A stretch of DNA of 64,000 bases from contig JADILM010000001.1 in NCBI GenBank assembly GCA_016617785.1, forward strand, positions 2,294,001 to 2,358,000, in the 5' to 3' direction. This document shows, piece after piece, positions 44,430 through 56,532 of the stretch. How positions within the stretch are numbered: the stretch's first letter is position 1; each line of letters begins with the position of its first letter. The position numbers and the translations under genes were made by a program. Source of the stretch: Sporobolomyces roseus (taxonomy: Eukaryota > Basidiomycota > Microbotryomycetes > Sporidiobolales > Sporidiobolaceae). A model generated the notes under the pieces. That model was given only the letters and a program-made list of their open reading frames with translations, was not told the origin of the DNA and did not search any database.

Positions 44430-47400
44430 ATGAGACCTGCTCTGACAAATGCAGCTGCGATAGCAAGAACAATACCTATATCCACTTCGGGATCACGTAC
44501 ACTCGCTCGAACTGCGCCCCTTCGACGGAGGATCGCTCAACCAACTCGACTTTCGTTCCAACCTTCTCTCGCCTCTTCGAACACTAGAACGACATGTAGG
44601 AGATGCTTGAGTACATCAGTGAGATTGAGTGCTGCTCCCTTACCCAAATATTTCGTAAGCAAAGGTCATCTCGTTTACTTCTTCGTCTTTCGCTGATTTT
44701 TCCATTTCGCAGGCTCCCTCAACTCCGAAACCATCCTTAGCGAGCTTCACTCCATCCAGGATCCGCAATCTAGTCGTGGTGGCACATATAGACCATGTCT
44801 GTGAAACATCCTTGTCGTCGTCGAGGGCTTCGCGCTGACCTCTCCACTTCTTTTTGGTCTCTTTTTGGTCTTTACATCACGCAAACAGGGCAAAAGTACT
44901 CTCGCCGATCGACTACTAGAGATAACAGGCACCATTCCTCCCGCCGTCCGCAATATAGATATGCCAATAGGAGAAGAAGCAAAGAACGAGCAAGTTTTGG
45001 ATACTCTCAAGGTCGAACGAGAACGAGGAATCACTGTTCGTGCTCAATCAGCAACGATGTTCCATACACACACAGATGGAGAAGAGTACATGATCAACCT
45101 CATCGACACGCCAGGTCATGCCGATTTCTCAAGTGAATTATTGAGAAGTTTGTTGCCGAGTCAAGGAGCGATCTTGTTAGTCGATGCGGCGCAAGGGATT
45201 CAAGCTCAGACGTTGAGCGTACTGGACGAAGCGATGAAGCGGAATTTGACAGTGATTGGAGCAGGTGAGTTCACTCTAATCTTTCGCAACTTTCGATCCC
45301 TGAGAACTGACAACTCTCACTCGCCCTCATTCCATTTCGATAGTCAACAAGTGGGACTTGGTGAAAGATGATGGACGAGGAGAAGCAGCCGTACGAGAAC
45401 TCTCCGACCTCCTTGGATGCAAAGAATCCGAGATCCTTCGACTCTCAGCAAAGACCGGTCTAGGAGTAGAAACGGTCCTCGATGCTGTGATTGAACGGAT
45501 ACCTCCACCGAAACCTATCGATAAAGCTGGAGAACCGTTACAGGCTTTGGTGTTCGATAGTTATTACGATTCATTCAGAGGGGTCGTTAGTCTGTGTTCG
45601 GTTTTCCAAGGGGAAGTCAAGAAAGGTACGCATTGAACTTCATTCCATCTCTTATTCGATGATCAGCTAACGCGGATACTTGTAGGCGATTCGATCACTT
45701 CGACAACGAGCGGGAACTCTTACACTGTTTTGGATTTGGGCATTCTGTCACCGAGGGAAATCTCGATTGCGGAGAGACCTGAAGCTGCTGGTCGAGTGTT
45801 GAGAAAAGGAATGGTAGGATGGATCGTATGCGGAATGAAGGAGGTCAAGGATGGTGAGCTGAACTTCTCGATTCACTCTGTTGTTTGAACCGATTCGCAA
45901 GCTGAATCAACGCTTGCGTTCGAGAATAGCTTACCTCGGAGACACCTTCCACCATACACACACTCCTATGCCACCGCTCGAATCGTTCAAACCGCTCAAA
46001 TCAATGGTCTTCGCTGGAATCTATCCGTTAGATCCAGGAGGTTTCACGAAATTGGAAGAAGCGATTCGACGAGTAAGTCTCCCTTCTTCTTCAGTTGCAA
46101 CTCGTATTCGAACGGCGATGACTGACGGCGTCCTCGACAACCATTAGTTGACGTTGACAGACAGATCAGTCACTTCAAATCGAGAATCTTCGACTTTTTT
46201 GGGTCAAGGGTTCAGGTTGGGGTTCAACGGAAGTTTGCACATGGATGTATTCAGGCAACGACTAGAAGATGAGTATGGAGAAGAAGTGATCGTCACTCGA
46301 CCTCTAGTGCCGGTGAAGCGTGAGTCGTCTAGTTACTCGAAGTCGATCCTAGACTCGCATTGTTAACTTCCGAAGTTGTGAGAAACCCACAGTCAGATTC
46401 AGGGATGGTAAAGTCAAAACTATTGACAATCCAGCTGATTTCCCTGATCCTGGAGGATTGCTCAAGGTTGAGGAAGTTCAAGAACCGATGATTAGAGCTA
46501 CTATCGTTGCTCCCGACGAGTGAGCTGGTCCTCCCTCTCGCTCGACTTACTCTGAATGAGCTCATCACTGGTGTCTCTTCGCAGATATACCGGAGCTATC
46601 ATCAATCATTGCACTGTAAGTTTCTAGTCTCCACCATTAGAAACACGAAATTCGACTGATCTTATTTTCTCGACAGTCTCACCGAGGAGTTCCTCTCTCG
46701 CACACCTATCTCTCTCCTGGCGCCACCACTGCTGCTACTCCCTCTTCTGATCCCGCAACGACCACAACCGCTCTCAAGCCTCGAATCACTCTTCTCTACT
46801 CCCTCCCCCTCTCCTCAATCATCACGACTTTCCATTCAACCCTCAAATCGATCACCTCAGGGTTCGCTTCCTTCGATTACGAAGAAGCACCTTACGAGAC
46901 TTCTGATCTATGTCGAATGAACATTCTCGTCAATGGTCAAAAAGTAGATGCGCTTTGTACGGTTGTTCATCGGAGTCAAGTCCAGCAGGAAGGAAGGGAT
47001 TGGGCGAAGAGATTGAGAGATGTAATTCCGAGGCAACAATACGAGGTAAAATGCCTTTCTAAATTTTGCTCTTCGGGGGCTTTCGAATCGACAAAGGGGC
47101 TAACTATAAACGATTCGTTCGAAAATAAATAAAAGGTCATCATTCAAGCTGCTGTTGGATCAACCATCATTTGTCGTGAACGGTGAGTTTAATCGATACT
47201 GGGTTCTCGAATGTGTGTGCAAGCGCGCTTATTCGTGATTACTCTCTTCTACCTCACAGAGTTGCGCCGTTCAAGAAGGATGTCACCGCGAAATTGTACG
47301 GAGGAGACGTGACACGAAAAGTACGACTTCCTCTGTTGCCTCGTCTCCTTGACCAGCTGCTCACTGACACCACTTCTACGTCTGCAACAATCAGATGAAA

Positions 47401-47627
47401 CTACTAGCTAAACAAAAGACTGGTAAAGCTCGACTGAAAGAACGAAGCATGTACGTCTTTCCCTCTCCTCCCTCCAGATCCCCGAGACTGATTCTCGTCG
47501 ACGGACGAATGACAGTGGTCGAGTAACGATTCCTACTGAAGCGTTCTTCAGCGTGTTGGGAGGCCAAGAGAGTAAGAGGAAAGGTCAGAAAGGTCAGAAT
47601 AATGATAATAAGAAGAAAAAGGATTGA
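44430..47627 (+). CDS. GUF1: Mitochondrial translation GTPase Guf1 (LepA/EF4)
   Basis: Exons 44430-44654, 44713-44796, 44889-45264, 45344-45625, 45686-45853, 45930-46072, 46148-46319, 46393-46519, 46585-46615, 46677-47045, 47136-47182, 47260-47320, 47395-47450 and 47516-47627 give 750 residues. LepA/EF4 acts on mitochondrial ribosomes during elongation under stress. The first 70 residues are Arg/Ser/Thr-rich without acids, a mitochondrial presequence. GTPase motifs are AHIDHGKST (split by intron 2), ERERGIT (G2), DTPGH (G3) and NKWD (G4). Later domains show [17 protein letters not shown], the LepA-specific [13 protein letters not shown] and a C-terminal [19 protein letters not shown]. It is longer than the usual 650 or so residues because of low-complexity insertions, e.g. 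after [16 protein letters not shown]. Confidence 0.96.
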
Positions 47628-47793
47628 TTCAAAGGAAAGTTGTATCTGTAGCTTTTATCATCGCAATCTCGCATCATTGATCTTCGAGGGGATTATCGTC
47701 AAGGAGGATTAGAGGTACAATACAGCCCGAGTGCAGCGAGAGGTAGGAAAAGGATACGAAAACTTTCCCCAAGTCGAAACGATAAACTTATAC

Positions 47794-49005
47794 TCAAACT
47801 ATATCTTGACCTAATCTATAAGCAACCAACCCTCCAACCTTGTGTCGATTTGTTGAAAAACTCCTCAGTTTGACCTGTTTTCATTCAAACGGATGAAACT
47901 ATCAGTCGATGTTTTTTGGCAAGCGAGAGAGAGAGAGAGAGAAGGGTAGAATGATAAGTTACTTGTTCAGCATTCCCAATAATCATATGAGGATCACTAT
48001 CAATCCATTCTTTCGGTACTTCTGTATCTTTCTTCGCATAAGTCAAAATCGTGAATACATCTGATGGATTTTCGCACTCAAACCAACCGAGACATCAATA
48101 CGACAGCTGAAATCGAGAGATGGATCCAAGGGAGAGGGTACGAACATTTATCTTCTAGTGAAGGTAGGAAAGTAACGCTCGAAGTAATCTGTCTCATGAT
48201 ATCTTGAATATCTTTCTGAACTTGTTCAGGTGTTCGATCCGTTTTCGCTTTCAAAGGTTGTTCAGCAGCTCTACAGATCAATCTCTCACGTCATCAGCAA
48301 ATGTCTCGATCTGAAGGAAGGGGGTGGAATATGCTCAACTGGTTCTCTTTCCCTCGAGATTCCGATTCTGTTGGAGGTTCCTCAACTTGAATATCGAATT
48401 GCCACCGTTCTACTACTTCTCGCGTGTCTCGGTTCATGATGATCAAGGCGAGGGAATCTAGTTTGCCAGCGAGGATCCACGCTATCGAAAACGAAAATGA
48501 GAGAGAAAAAGGTCAGTTTTCGATTTGCGTGAGTCTCTCGGCGCTCCTGGTTCCTCGTTCCACAGTGCAGAGTACGCTCCTTTTAAAGACTGTCGAGTAG
48601 GTCAAGTGAGGGGGGGGGAAAGTGGTGCCGCCTAGTAGGGTTAGAGTTCGGGAGAGGGAAAAGAAAAGAGGAAGAACGAAGAATTGTGCGAAAAGGAATT
48701 TTGACTCTCGGACTCACCTTGAACCTGTTTCATAACGTTTTGTACGTATTTCTCCAACGCCTCATCGGCACTCGTAAACAGAGTCAACCCATACTTTTTG
48801 ACCTGTTTGAAATCCTCTGGTGGATAAACTCCTCTTTGATACAAGATTCTCAAGACGCGTGATTTACCATTTCAGCTATTTTACTCGCACAAAGGGAGAT
48901 CAAGTGCAGTACATACGAGTTGACAGAGTACTCAAAGAATTCGGTTACGATTTTGGTTGAACCTTTGAGAGATAACGTTTGAGATTGTTTTCGCTTCGTG
49001 GCCAT
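47794..49005 (-). CDS. MAD2: Spindle assembly checkpoint protein Mad2 (HORMA domain)
   Basis: Exons 49005-48917, 48848-48718, 48481-48340, 48270-48146, 48060-47963 and 47874-47794 give 221 residues. Mad2 holds back Cdc20-APC/C until kinetochores are attached. The HORMA fold is clear along its length: LSLKGSTKIVTEFFEYSVNS, ILYQRGVYPPEDFKQVKKYG, ERWQFDIQVEE, IMRQITSSVTFLPSLED and EWIDSDPHMIIG. The safety-belt end is VKLRSFSTNRHKVGGLVAYR. The intron between exons 2 and 3 is 236 nt, several times longer than others in the window. A loop of 15-20 residues after RWQFDI (Glu/Ser-rich) is longer than in human Mad2 (205 aa). All secondary-structure landmarks are present. Confidence 0.96.
47925..47942. 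repeat. (GA)9 run in the last MAD2 intron
   Basis: A simple dinucleotide run between MAD2 exons 5 and 6. GA/CT runs recur across the window's introns and promoters. Confidence 0.8.
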
Positions 49006-49399
49006 TCTTGGTAGGTGTTTGTTGTAGACTGTGGATGTGCTAGTGTAGCTCACGCGTGGTGTGTAGAAGAGTGAGAGCTGTTGAAAGATGGGGATAGTTG
49101 AGTGAGTAATTCAGGAGTGATCAATACAAACGATGAGCTTACGAGTAGGGATATAGATTCTCTGTAGGTTCCTCGAGACTATTAAAGGCGTGTTTAGTGT
49201 TTAGCGAGTTGAGAGGTCAAAGGTAGAAAACTGACTATTAGACTCTCAACTTTGTCGCATCTACCAATCACCCTCGACAACTCGAATCTCACCTCGCAAA
49301 CACCTCCTAGCACTCTCAAAAGTCTCCTCTTCGACCCTTCTTGTCCCCCCTCTCTCTAACTAGCTTTCATCTCGTTCAGTCGCGCTCTCCTTCAGAGAA
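49006..49399. promoter_or_regulatory. Divergent promoter region, MAD2 / RNASEH2B
   Basis: This 394-base region lies between divergent starts. Its plus-strand end is pyrimidine-rich (49300-49395). No other element was recognised. Confidence 0.4.
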
Positions 49400-51033
49400 A
49401 TGGAACGCAAGCACATCTGCATCTTACCTGACTGTGAGTCACCTCTGTCACCACTACTCAGTAAAGCTTCATTCGAAACTGATCTAGCTCGCGTTCCGTA
49501 GCTGTACCACTCGATTCTAGCAATTCTTCTTCTTCTTCTTCTTCATCTTCATCTCGATTCCTTCGTCTCCCTCATCCCCGTACCTGTGAGCACTCCCTAC
49601 TCAATCACAGACTTACTCAAGATATGTTGACACGTCTCTATTAGATCAACCCTCACTCTTTTTACCCCATACACGAGAATCTAGCGCGTCAACTTCGGAT
49701 GGAATTCTCGAAGTTCAAAAACTAACTCTCGATAAAGACAAACAACGTTCTTGGTTCCTCGAGAACGAAGTAGTATCAGGTAAAGCACACTCCCTTCCGA
49801 ACCCCTCTCACCCAGATCCCAAGTTGACGACGATAGAGGATTTGAGAATTCAAAAGATGGAAATATTTCAATCTTGTCACCTTTCGACCCTTTATTCCTC
49901 GTCCTCTCTTACCTTTCGATTCTACCATCCCATTTCGTATCTTACTCGGACCTGTGGGAGTCAATCTCGCAACATCGTTTCAACCCGCCAGTTGGAAAGG
50001 GAGAGAAAGAATCCGAAGACAAGGAAGATGCACTCTTCTCGGACGATATTATCGAATTGTCACGCTTGGAATGTGTAAAGGCAAGGTTAGAGAAAGTATG
50101 CGAGACACAAAGTAAGCCACTCTCTACTATCTCTCCACAAATTATACTCGAGTTAAACGCCTTTCTCAAAATACAGTCTACGATTCGACGACTCTCTATC
50201 GACTCTCTCCATCCCTCATCCTCGAAGCACTCAAAGCCAAAGTCGACGCACTATCAGATTCAATCGATGGTATATTCGGTTCGTTTGAATCGACAGATCC
50301 AGGAGAAGGGAAAGCACCCGAGAAACAAGAACAACAAGTAGAAGGATCTGCAGGAGTTGTCAACTTGTCGAAACCTTTCCCTGTTGTTTCGAGAGGGATG
50401 GGGAGAGAAGGGGTTGGAAGTGGACAAGGGTTAAGCGAACAAATTCAGAGAGGTGAGAGAGTTCAAAACCACCTCTTCTATGCGTTGCGTTAAACGACGA
50501 AACTCACGCCTCAAAAAACTTCTATATATAGAATCTCGACAAAAGTATTCGATTGGAATCATTTCAAACTACTTGTCACCAGCTCTATCTCACACTCTTC
50601 TCTCAGCTTACGAGTACGTTTCTCTCTCTATCTTCCTCTTCCTCACACTCATGCAAACTCGCTTACTCTGAGCTGAACCTTGTTCTCTCTTTCTCTCTCA
50701 CACCTGCAAAGATTCCCATCTCTCACTTCCTTCCTTTCCTCCTCCGACGCGACCTCCTCTTTCCTCAACACGACTTATCTTCCCGGTCGAGGAGGAGGAG
50801 GTTCTTCGAAACTCTTCGATGGTGATTCAGGAGCTCCAGGAGCTCTAGGAGGTGGCAACGCAGCGGCACAAGCAAAGAAACGTAAATTGGAAAGTAAAGG
50901 GAGTAGGGGAGTAGAAGCGTTAAAAAAAGTTAATGTCAAAGGAATGAAAAGTTTGAAGGAGATGTTCGGTGGGGGGGTTAATTCAACGGGGAAAGGGAAA
51001 GCAGCAGTAGTGGCGAAGGGGAAGAAGAAGTGA
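49400..51033 (+). CDS. RNASEH2B: Ribonuclease H2 subunit B
   Basis: Exons 49400-49433, 49502-49585, 49645-49779, 49824-50111, 50177-50452, 50532-50613 and 50712-51033 give 406 residues. RNase H2 removes ribonucleotides and RNA-DNA hybrids from the genome; subunit B is non-catalytic and scaffolds the trimer. The triple-barrel N-terminus has LDKDKQRSWFLENEVVSG and ISILSPFDPLFLVLSYL, matching the SWF...TPVDPLFL hallmark of the human protein. A helical part ends with IGIISNYLSPALSHTLLSAY. The tail is Lys-rich and carries GMKSLKEMFG, the counterpart of the PCNA-binding GMKSIDTFF in human RNASEH2B. Two introns use AAG acceptors (49823, 50711), chosen because they alone keep the conserved frame. A poly-Ser tract is encoded by a TCT repeat near 49525. 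Confidence 0.9.
49524..49553. repeat. TCT/TCA trinucleotide repeat encoding poly-Ser
   Basis: A run of TCT and TCA units in exon 2 of RNASEH2B codes an uninterrupted Ser tract. In-frame length variation between strains would be expected. Confidence 0.85.
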
Positions 51034-51509
51034 TCCTACGGAGTTTTTCGATTTGGAGGGGTGCCTTGGATTCTTTTGGCTTGAGATTGGGGCGACGTTG
51101 AGTTTCTTAGGGTGTTGTAGACTTAATTTAGCTTTTTGGTCGATAGGTTGGTATCGATATTCGCTCACTTTTAGTCTTTCATCTCTCATTGAGGCATTGG
51201 GAGAGATTGCAAGCGGGGGGTGAGTTTCAGTTCGAGAAAATTCTATACAAGTCGATTGTAAAACGTGAAGAGTGGGTTAAAAGCGGGGAAGAAGATACAG
51301 GAAGAGAGAGAGAGAGAGAGGGTAAGGAAGTGAGAGACAGAGAACTGAGAGAAAAGAGGGAGAGTATGAACGATGATTCGGAAAAAGGGGTAAACGACTT
51401 GAGGAGGAATGCTAAAGTACTGCGAACGACGTGAGAGGGAGAGACGGGGTTTCAAGCTGAGGTATTGTTGTTGAATGGATGCAAGCGAAGAGAGATGAGG
51501 ACGTTGTGT
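51034..51509. other. Convergent intergenic region, RNASEH2B / TOP1
   Basis: This is 476 bases between convergent 3' ends. It includes a (GA)n run at about 51304-51320. No gene is seen. Confidence 0.45.
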
Positions 51510-54500
51510 CTACCAATCGAAATCGGCTTCGACTGAATTGACGGCCCAAGTGAATTTCTCGAGGAGAGTTTTCGAAAAGATCTTGTTGAGAGGTACGTCG
51601 TGCTCCTTGCACCATTTGACCGAGATACGAGGATCGATGTAATTGATCTTTGAAGTACCAAGAGAGATTTCTAGAAACGAGTTTCAAGATCAGCGACAAA
51701 AAAGACAGAGGCGAGTAGGAAGTAGAGGGGAAGTGAGTGGAAGCTCACCTTTGCCTTCATCTTTGTCGGTAGCATTCGTCTTCTGAACCAAGATCCTATC
51801 ACCCAACTTCCTCAACTGACCAACCAATTTCTCTTCGTTTCCCTTCGCCGTCTCATACTTCGCTTTCCTATCCGCCTTGATACTCTTGGCCAACTCATCA
51901 GCAGCTTTCAACCTCTCTTCCAACTCTTTATCCTTCATAGGTTTCGAGTTCTCCTCTGCGAGTTTCTTCTGTTCCTTGTCAAACTTTTTACGAATCTTTT
52001 CTCGTTCCAAACTGACGAGGTTCTTTTCGTGTTCGTCGATCCAATCTTGTTCGAGGTCGGATTCTTCTTCAAACTCTTTCTTGTACATCTTGGGTTTCGA
52101 AGCGACTGAGAGTAAAGTCTTGCGAAGTTTCATTCGTTGATACTTCATTCCTCGGATCTGTTTCAGGTTCAATCTCGCTCGTCAGCTGTCGCACTCGTGA
52201 AGAAGAAGAGATGAAAGAGGAAAAAGAGAAACGAACCTTGTCAGTCATCTTCTCCATCGCAGCTGAATGACCTTTTGAAACACTCCTTTGATGGTTACAC
52301 AACACAGCGACGAGTCGATTCGCACGGTTGTAAGCGAGGATCTTGTCTGCTACTGAAGCGTCTTTCGGAGTATTCTTGAGTTGTTGAACGAAAGTCCAAG
52401 AAGCGTTGTAGGTACGGAATACTTTCGCAGTGAGTCCATCCATGTAGGAAGTGAGGTACTTGTTGACGATTTGAGTCTACAACCCACTCTTCTCATTAGT
52501 AACTCTTACAGCGAGTGGAGAGTAAGAGAGAGAGAGACAGAAGGGAGAGACATACGGAGAGACGATCAAAGAGTAAATCTCCAACAGCTTTAGGTTCCTT
52601 CTTGAAGATTTTGAGATTCTTGAAGACTTGTTCATCGACCGTAACCTCGTTGACATAACGAATCGAATCTTTACCCAAGAAATCAAACGTGACTTTGTTC
52701 GGAGGGGTCAAAGTGACATGTTCGAATCGTAAAGAGCAAGTTCCAACGGTATCGGCTTCGTCTTCTCCCTTTTCGTTACCGGCACGAAGGGCGAATCGAT
52801 CGATCAAGTAGACTGCTGTAGCACGTTGTCGAGTCGCCATCTCTTTCGATTTGAGGTCGGCAGTGTAATCAGAACGAATACGATCAACGTGAGCCTAATC
52901 CAACGGGGGAAGGTGATCTCCAGTCAGTCTCGGTATCTTCTTTGTAAGTCTAAAGAAAAAGGAGCTCACCTTGAGAGCACGAGCTTTCTCAAACTTCTTC
53001 AAATCACTTTGACCCTTGAGAGATGAACCGGCAGCCAAGAAGACGTATCTACACACCGCGCACGAGTCGATCAGCAACTCAGTCATTCATAGAGAGAGAG
53101 AGAATATGAAAACTCACTTGACGTTTCCATTGATATTCTCTTTCCAAGTAGCCAACCAAGTCACCTTATCATCGTGTACAACATCTTTCCATTTGTGACC
53201 AGGAGGAGCAGGAGGAATCGGTACATTCTTTCCGATATTGATCGTGATTTGTTCTGGTCTGACACGAGTCTAACCTCACACTCAACCTCTCATCAGATTC
53301 TCCACTCTCACTCGAACTCAGATTAGATAGAGAGAGGGAGAGAGAAGAGACATACCTTCAACATTCCCGTCTTTGGATGTTCACCTCTACCTCTAAACAA
53401 ACCAGGAGGTTCAATCCTGAAATTACCCACTTTCTCTTTCCTCCCATCCAACAAACAAGTCTTGTACTTGTCCTCGGCGACGTCTTTCTCGGCCTTCAAT
53501 TGTTTCTTTTGTGCTCCCGTCAATTCCTTCTTCTTCGCTTTCTCCGCTTCCAAGTAAGCGAAAATCGGAGTGAAATCACATTTCTCGTATTCTTTGATTT
53601 TCGTTCCATCGAGCTAACAAAAAAAACTCCGAGGGTAGGGGGTTAGCGAGAGAGTGGAGGAAGGGAGAGATGAGAGAGAGATGGTGTGGACGAACCGGAG
53701 GATGTTCCTTGAGAACTTTTTGCCAGTCTGAAAAGAAGTTTGCGACGAAAGTTGGATTCTTGACATAATCGGTTTCGAGGATCGCGGCGAAGAAGGATGC
53801 GACTTCTTCTGCTTCGGGAGGTAATTTGACTACCTTGCCTAATGCACGTGGAAAAGAAGGTCGTCAATAAAGAGGGCAAAGAGAGGAGAAAGAGAGGCAA
53901 AGGAGAGAGACGTACCATCGTACTTCATCTTGACGTTGTGAGCTTCGTATTCAGGAGGGAAGAGTACTCCGTTGTGCTCAAGAGTTTTCCACTGTAGCGT
54001 CACTCAGACTCGAATCGGCGCTTTGTTCTCAAGAAGCAGAAACGAGCAAGAGTGAGCGTACCTTGATATCACCCGAATTCTGATTCTCCCACCACTTGTA
54101 AGCTTCCGAATCACTCTCTCCATCCCCAGCTTTACTCTCGTCATCGTCCTCTTTCTTTGCTTTCCCTTTCCCTTTAGCTCCCTTAGCTCCCTTCTTAGGT
54201 GGTTCAACAGATTCTTCCTTCTTGACTTTTCCTTTCCCTTTCTTAACTGTCTCTTTCTTGGGTTTCGTAGCAGCTGGAGTAGTAGTAGACTTCTTCTTGG
54301 TTGCTGCAGCTTTCTTCTTGAGTGGTACTGCCGAAGAAGAAGAAGAGGAAGCGGATTCCGATTCGTTTTCATCATCGTCCTCCTCCTCCTCCTCTGGATC
54401 GCTCAAATCGGAATCTTGATCTTCTTCAGGTTGTTCAGATTCCTCCTTCTTGACCTTGGGTTTCGCTTTCGATGAAGAAGAAGCACGAGGTTTCTTGTCT

Positions 54501-55032
54501 TTCGAAGCGGTAACTTGAGCCAAAGGTTTCTCATCCTCTGAAGATTCCTCACTTTCCTCCTCCTTCTCCTTCTTGGCTTTCCCTTTCCCATTCTTCCCAT
54601 TCTTCGTAACTTTCGCCAAAGGTACTTCATCTTCCTCCTCCTCTGAATCCTCTGAATCAACTCCAGTACTGTAAATGTCCAATTTCTTCTTCTGCTCTTT
54701 CTCTTCTTCTTTGACGACGTGAGAAGGTGCGATCAATGCGTCAGTCGCGTCGTTCATGATTGTATCTCCTTTTTGAGGTGAATTCGAAGTGGACGAGGCA
54801 GTAGGGGGAAGTGCGAATGCTGCTGCAGAGTCGGCCGCTGGATCGATAGTGGGGAGTTTCGAACGTTTCATCTATTGGAAATCGTGAAACTCGCGAGTCA
54901 GTACATTCGAACGAGAAGCGAGGAAGACGCGAAAGTGAGAAGAGAGAGAGAGAAGTGACTGACAAGAGGTTCATCATCTTGAGATTCATCTGAATCTGCT
55001 TGAATAACGCGTTTCTTGTATGGTTTACTCAT
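51510..55032 (-). CDS. TOP1: DNA topoisomerase I (type IB)
   Basis: Exons 55032-54964, 54871-54062, 53991-53916, 53838-53696, 53613-53356, 53269-53118, 53048-52970, 52894-52556, 52476-52237, 52157-51749 and 51670-51510 give 911 residues. The enzyme relaxes supercoils by nicking one strand and forming a 3'-phosphotyrosine. The first 290 residues are alternating acidic and Lys-rich blocks, the nuclear targeting region. The core has [48 protein letters not shown] and the catalytic [19 protein letters not shown] charged helical linker follows. The active-site Tyr lies in [14 protein letters not shown] at about residue 869. All catalytic residues appear intact. The gene is divergent from the NDUFB3-like gene. 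Confidence 0.97.
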
Positions 55033-55415
55033 CTTCTACCAGTTGTACTCCCAAGTCCCGAGTCGATTCGAGTCGAAGTTGAAGAAGTGAGAAGTGAGAA
55101 GTGAAGGGGAGGAAAGAAAGAGTTGAAAAAAAACCTCACCAAGTCGACAAAATCTCGCCCATTTCTCCAACTTAGAGAATACAATCTCATCACATCTCGC
55201 GAGGGCTACTTCTGACTAGAGTTCTCGAGGAACTAGATCAATATAACCATCTCTGTCTTGGTCGATTTTTCACTTTGTTTTGAGTCGACTTTGAATCCAA
55301 CTCGCTTCCTCCTCTCTCCTCTCCACACTTCTCGCTCAAAGGTACCACGTCTCATCGTAAGCCGCTCTCTCGACTCTTGAAGTGAGCTCTCTGCTAACCC
55401 TACTACCCCGATTAG
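55033..55415. promoter_or_regulatory. Divergent promoter region, TOP1 / NDUFB3-like
   Basis: This 383-base region lies between divergent starts. It is CT-rich near the plus-strand gene. Nothing else was recognised. Confidence 0.4.
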
Positions 55416-55872
55416 ATGCCCGCTTCACCATTATACAGAGGTAACACCACCCTTTCCCATCATCTCATCTCTCATCGTTACCTTTCCCTTCCCTTCTCTT
55501 CCTTTAAAACTGACCCCTCTCGAATCGTTTAATAGATCCATGGGCTAAACGAGAAGCATGGCGCAAAGTAAACCCTCCTCTTCCCTTCTCTGTTCTCCTC
55601 ATCCTCCTAAAACTAACTCCTCCCTCTCTCTCTTCAACAGTCACCGATCTTCTCAAACCGAGCAATGTAACCCTCCTCCTTCTCCTCCCTTCTCCCACGA
55701 GAAAGCTGAATGAAACTAATGTGAGAAGTGAGAGAGAATGAATAATAGGTTCAGGAATTTATTCCCAGGATTCGGAATCGCTTTAGTTACTTTCACTGCT
55801 TATGTAGCGTACGATGAATTTGTCGCAAAGAATAAGAAAGTAGAACATGGTGGACAAGTGAAAGAACACTAA
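55416..55872 (+). CDS. Mitochondrial complex I subunit B12 (NDUFB3-like)
   Basis: Exons 55416-55440, 55536-55567, 55641-55666 and 55749-55872 give 68 residues. The family is an accessory membrane-arm subunit of NADH:ubiquinone oxidoreductase in the inner membrane. The conserved start is PLYRDPWAKREAWRKSPIFS, equal to the DPWxRxEAWR signature of NDUFB3. A single membrane segment (LFPGFGIALVTFTAYVAYDE) and a charged end (NKKVEHGGQVKEH) follow. Four exons for 68 codons is dense even for this genome, and exons 1-3 are 25, 32 and 26 nt. This gene is too finely split to appear as one open frame. Its presence implies a proton-pumping complex I. Confidence 0.9.
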
Positions 55873-56532
55873 GTTAGATGGGTTTAGGGAAAGAGGAAGG
55901 GAGAAGAGAGAGCGAGGGGGAATTGGGTTGAGGTTTCGAGAAATGTGTGTATTTAAAGACTGGTTATCAACAACAGATTGATGAGACGGGATTAGGCGGT
56001 GAGGGATGAGAGATAGAGAGAGCTAGAAAGGAGAAAGGATTCGAGAAACGAGGCAGGAATTAGGTTTCTGACTCTCTCGCTCTCTCAAGTCCTGAATGAC
56101 GACGCTCAGCAGACTTTGAGTGGGTACAACACATCAGATGAGGGAAGGAAGAGAGAGACGGTACTTTGGAGTGACAACGGGAGGAAGCGGAGAAGGATTT
56201 CGTTAAGAGGTCAAGGATACTTTCTTTCGCGGCTGAGCGACTTGAGCGGAATAGGGAACCCAGTGTGAAGCGTGATAAACTTGGAAGCTGTCACGGATGC
56301 AGTCGTTGTGAGCGAAGAAGGCGTCAAAAAACTGTCAAGGAATCGACGAGATTCTCTCTCTTCCTTCGGTTCGGACAGCTCTCACTATCTCTCTCGAGAA
56401 GTGGTCTCTGGGGTGGATGTGTTCCAACGACTACTTTTCATGCATTTCTTATCTCAAAACTATATACTTCGGTTCGTGGACTCTGTTTGATTCGTCTTCA
56501 CTTCTTGACCTTTGATTCGATTTCGGATATAT
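55873..56532. other. Convergent intergenic region, NDUFB3-like / GLO1
   Basis: This is 660 bases of convergent flank. Short ORFs near 56265-56567 have no domain and run into the GLO1 3' end. Purine-rich patches (56140-56200) are present. Nothing else is seen. Confidence 0.4.

Noticed and set aside
51304..51320. GA-rich runs as a CRISPR-like or satellite array
   Set aside because: They are plain dinucleotide runs with no spacers or longer repeat unit.
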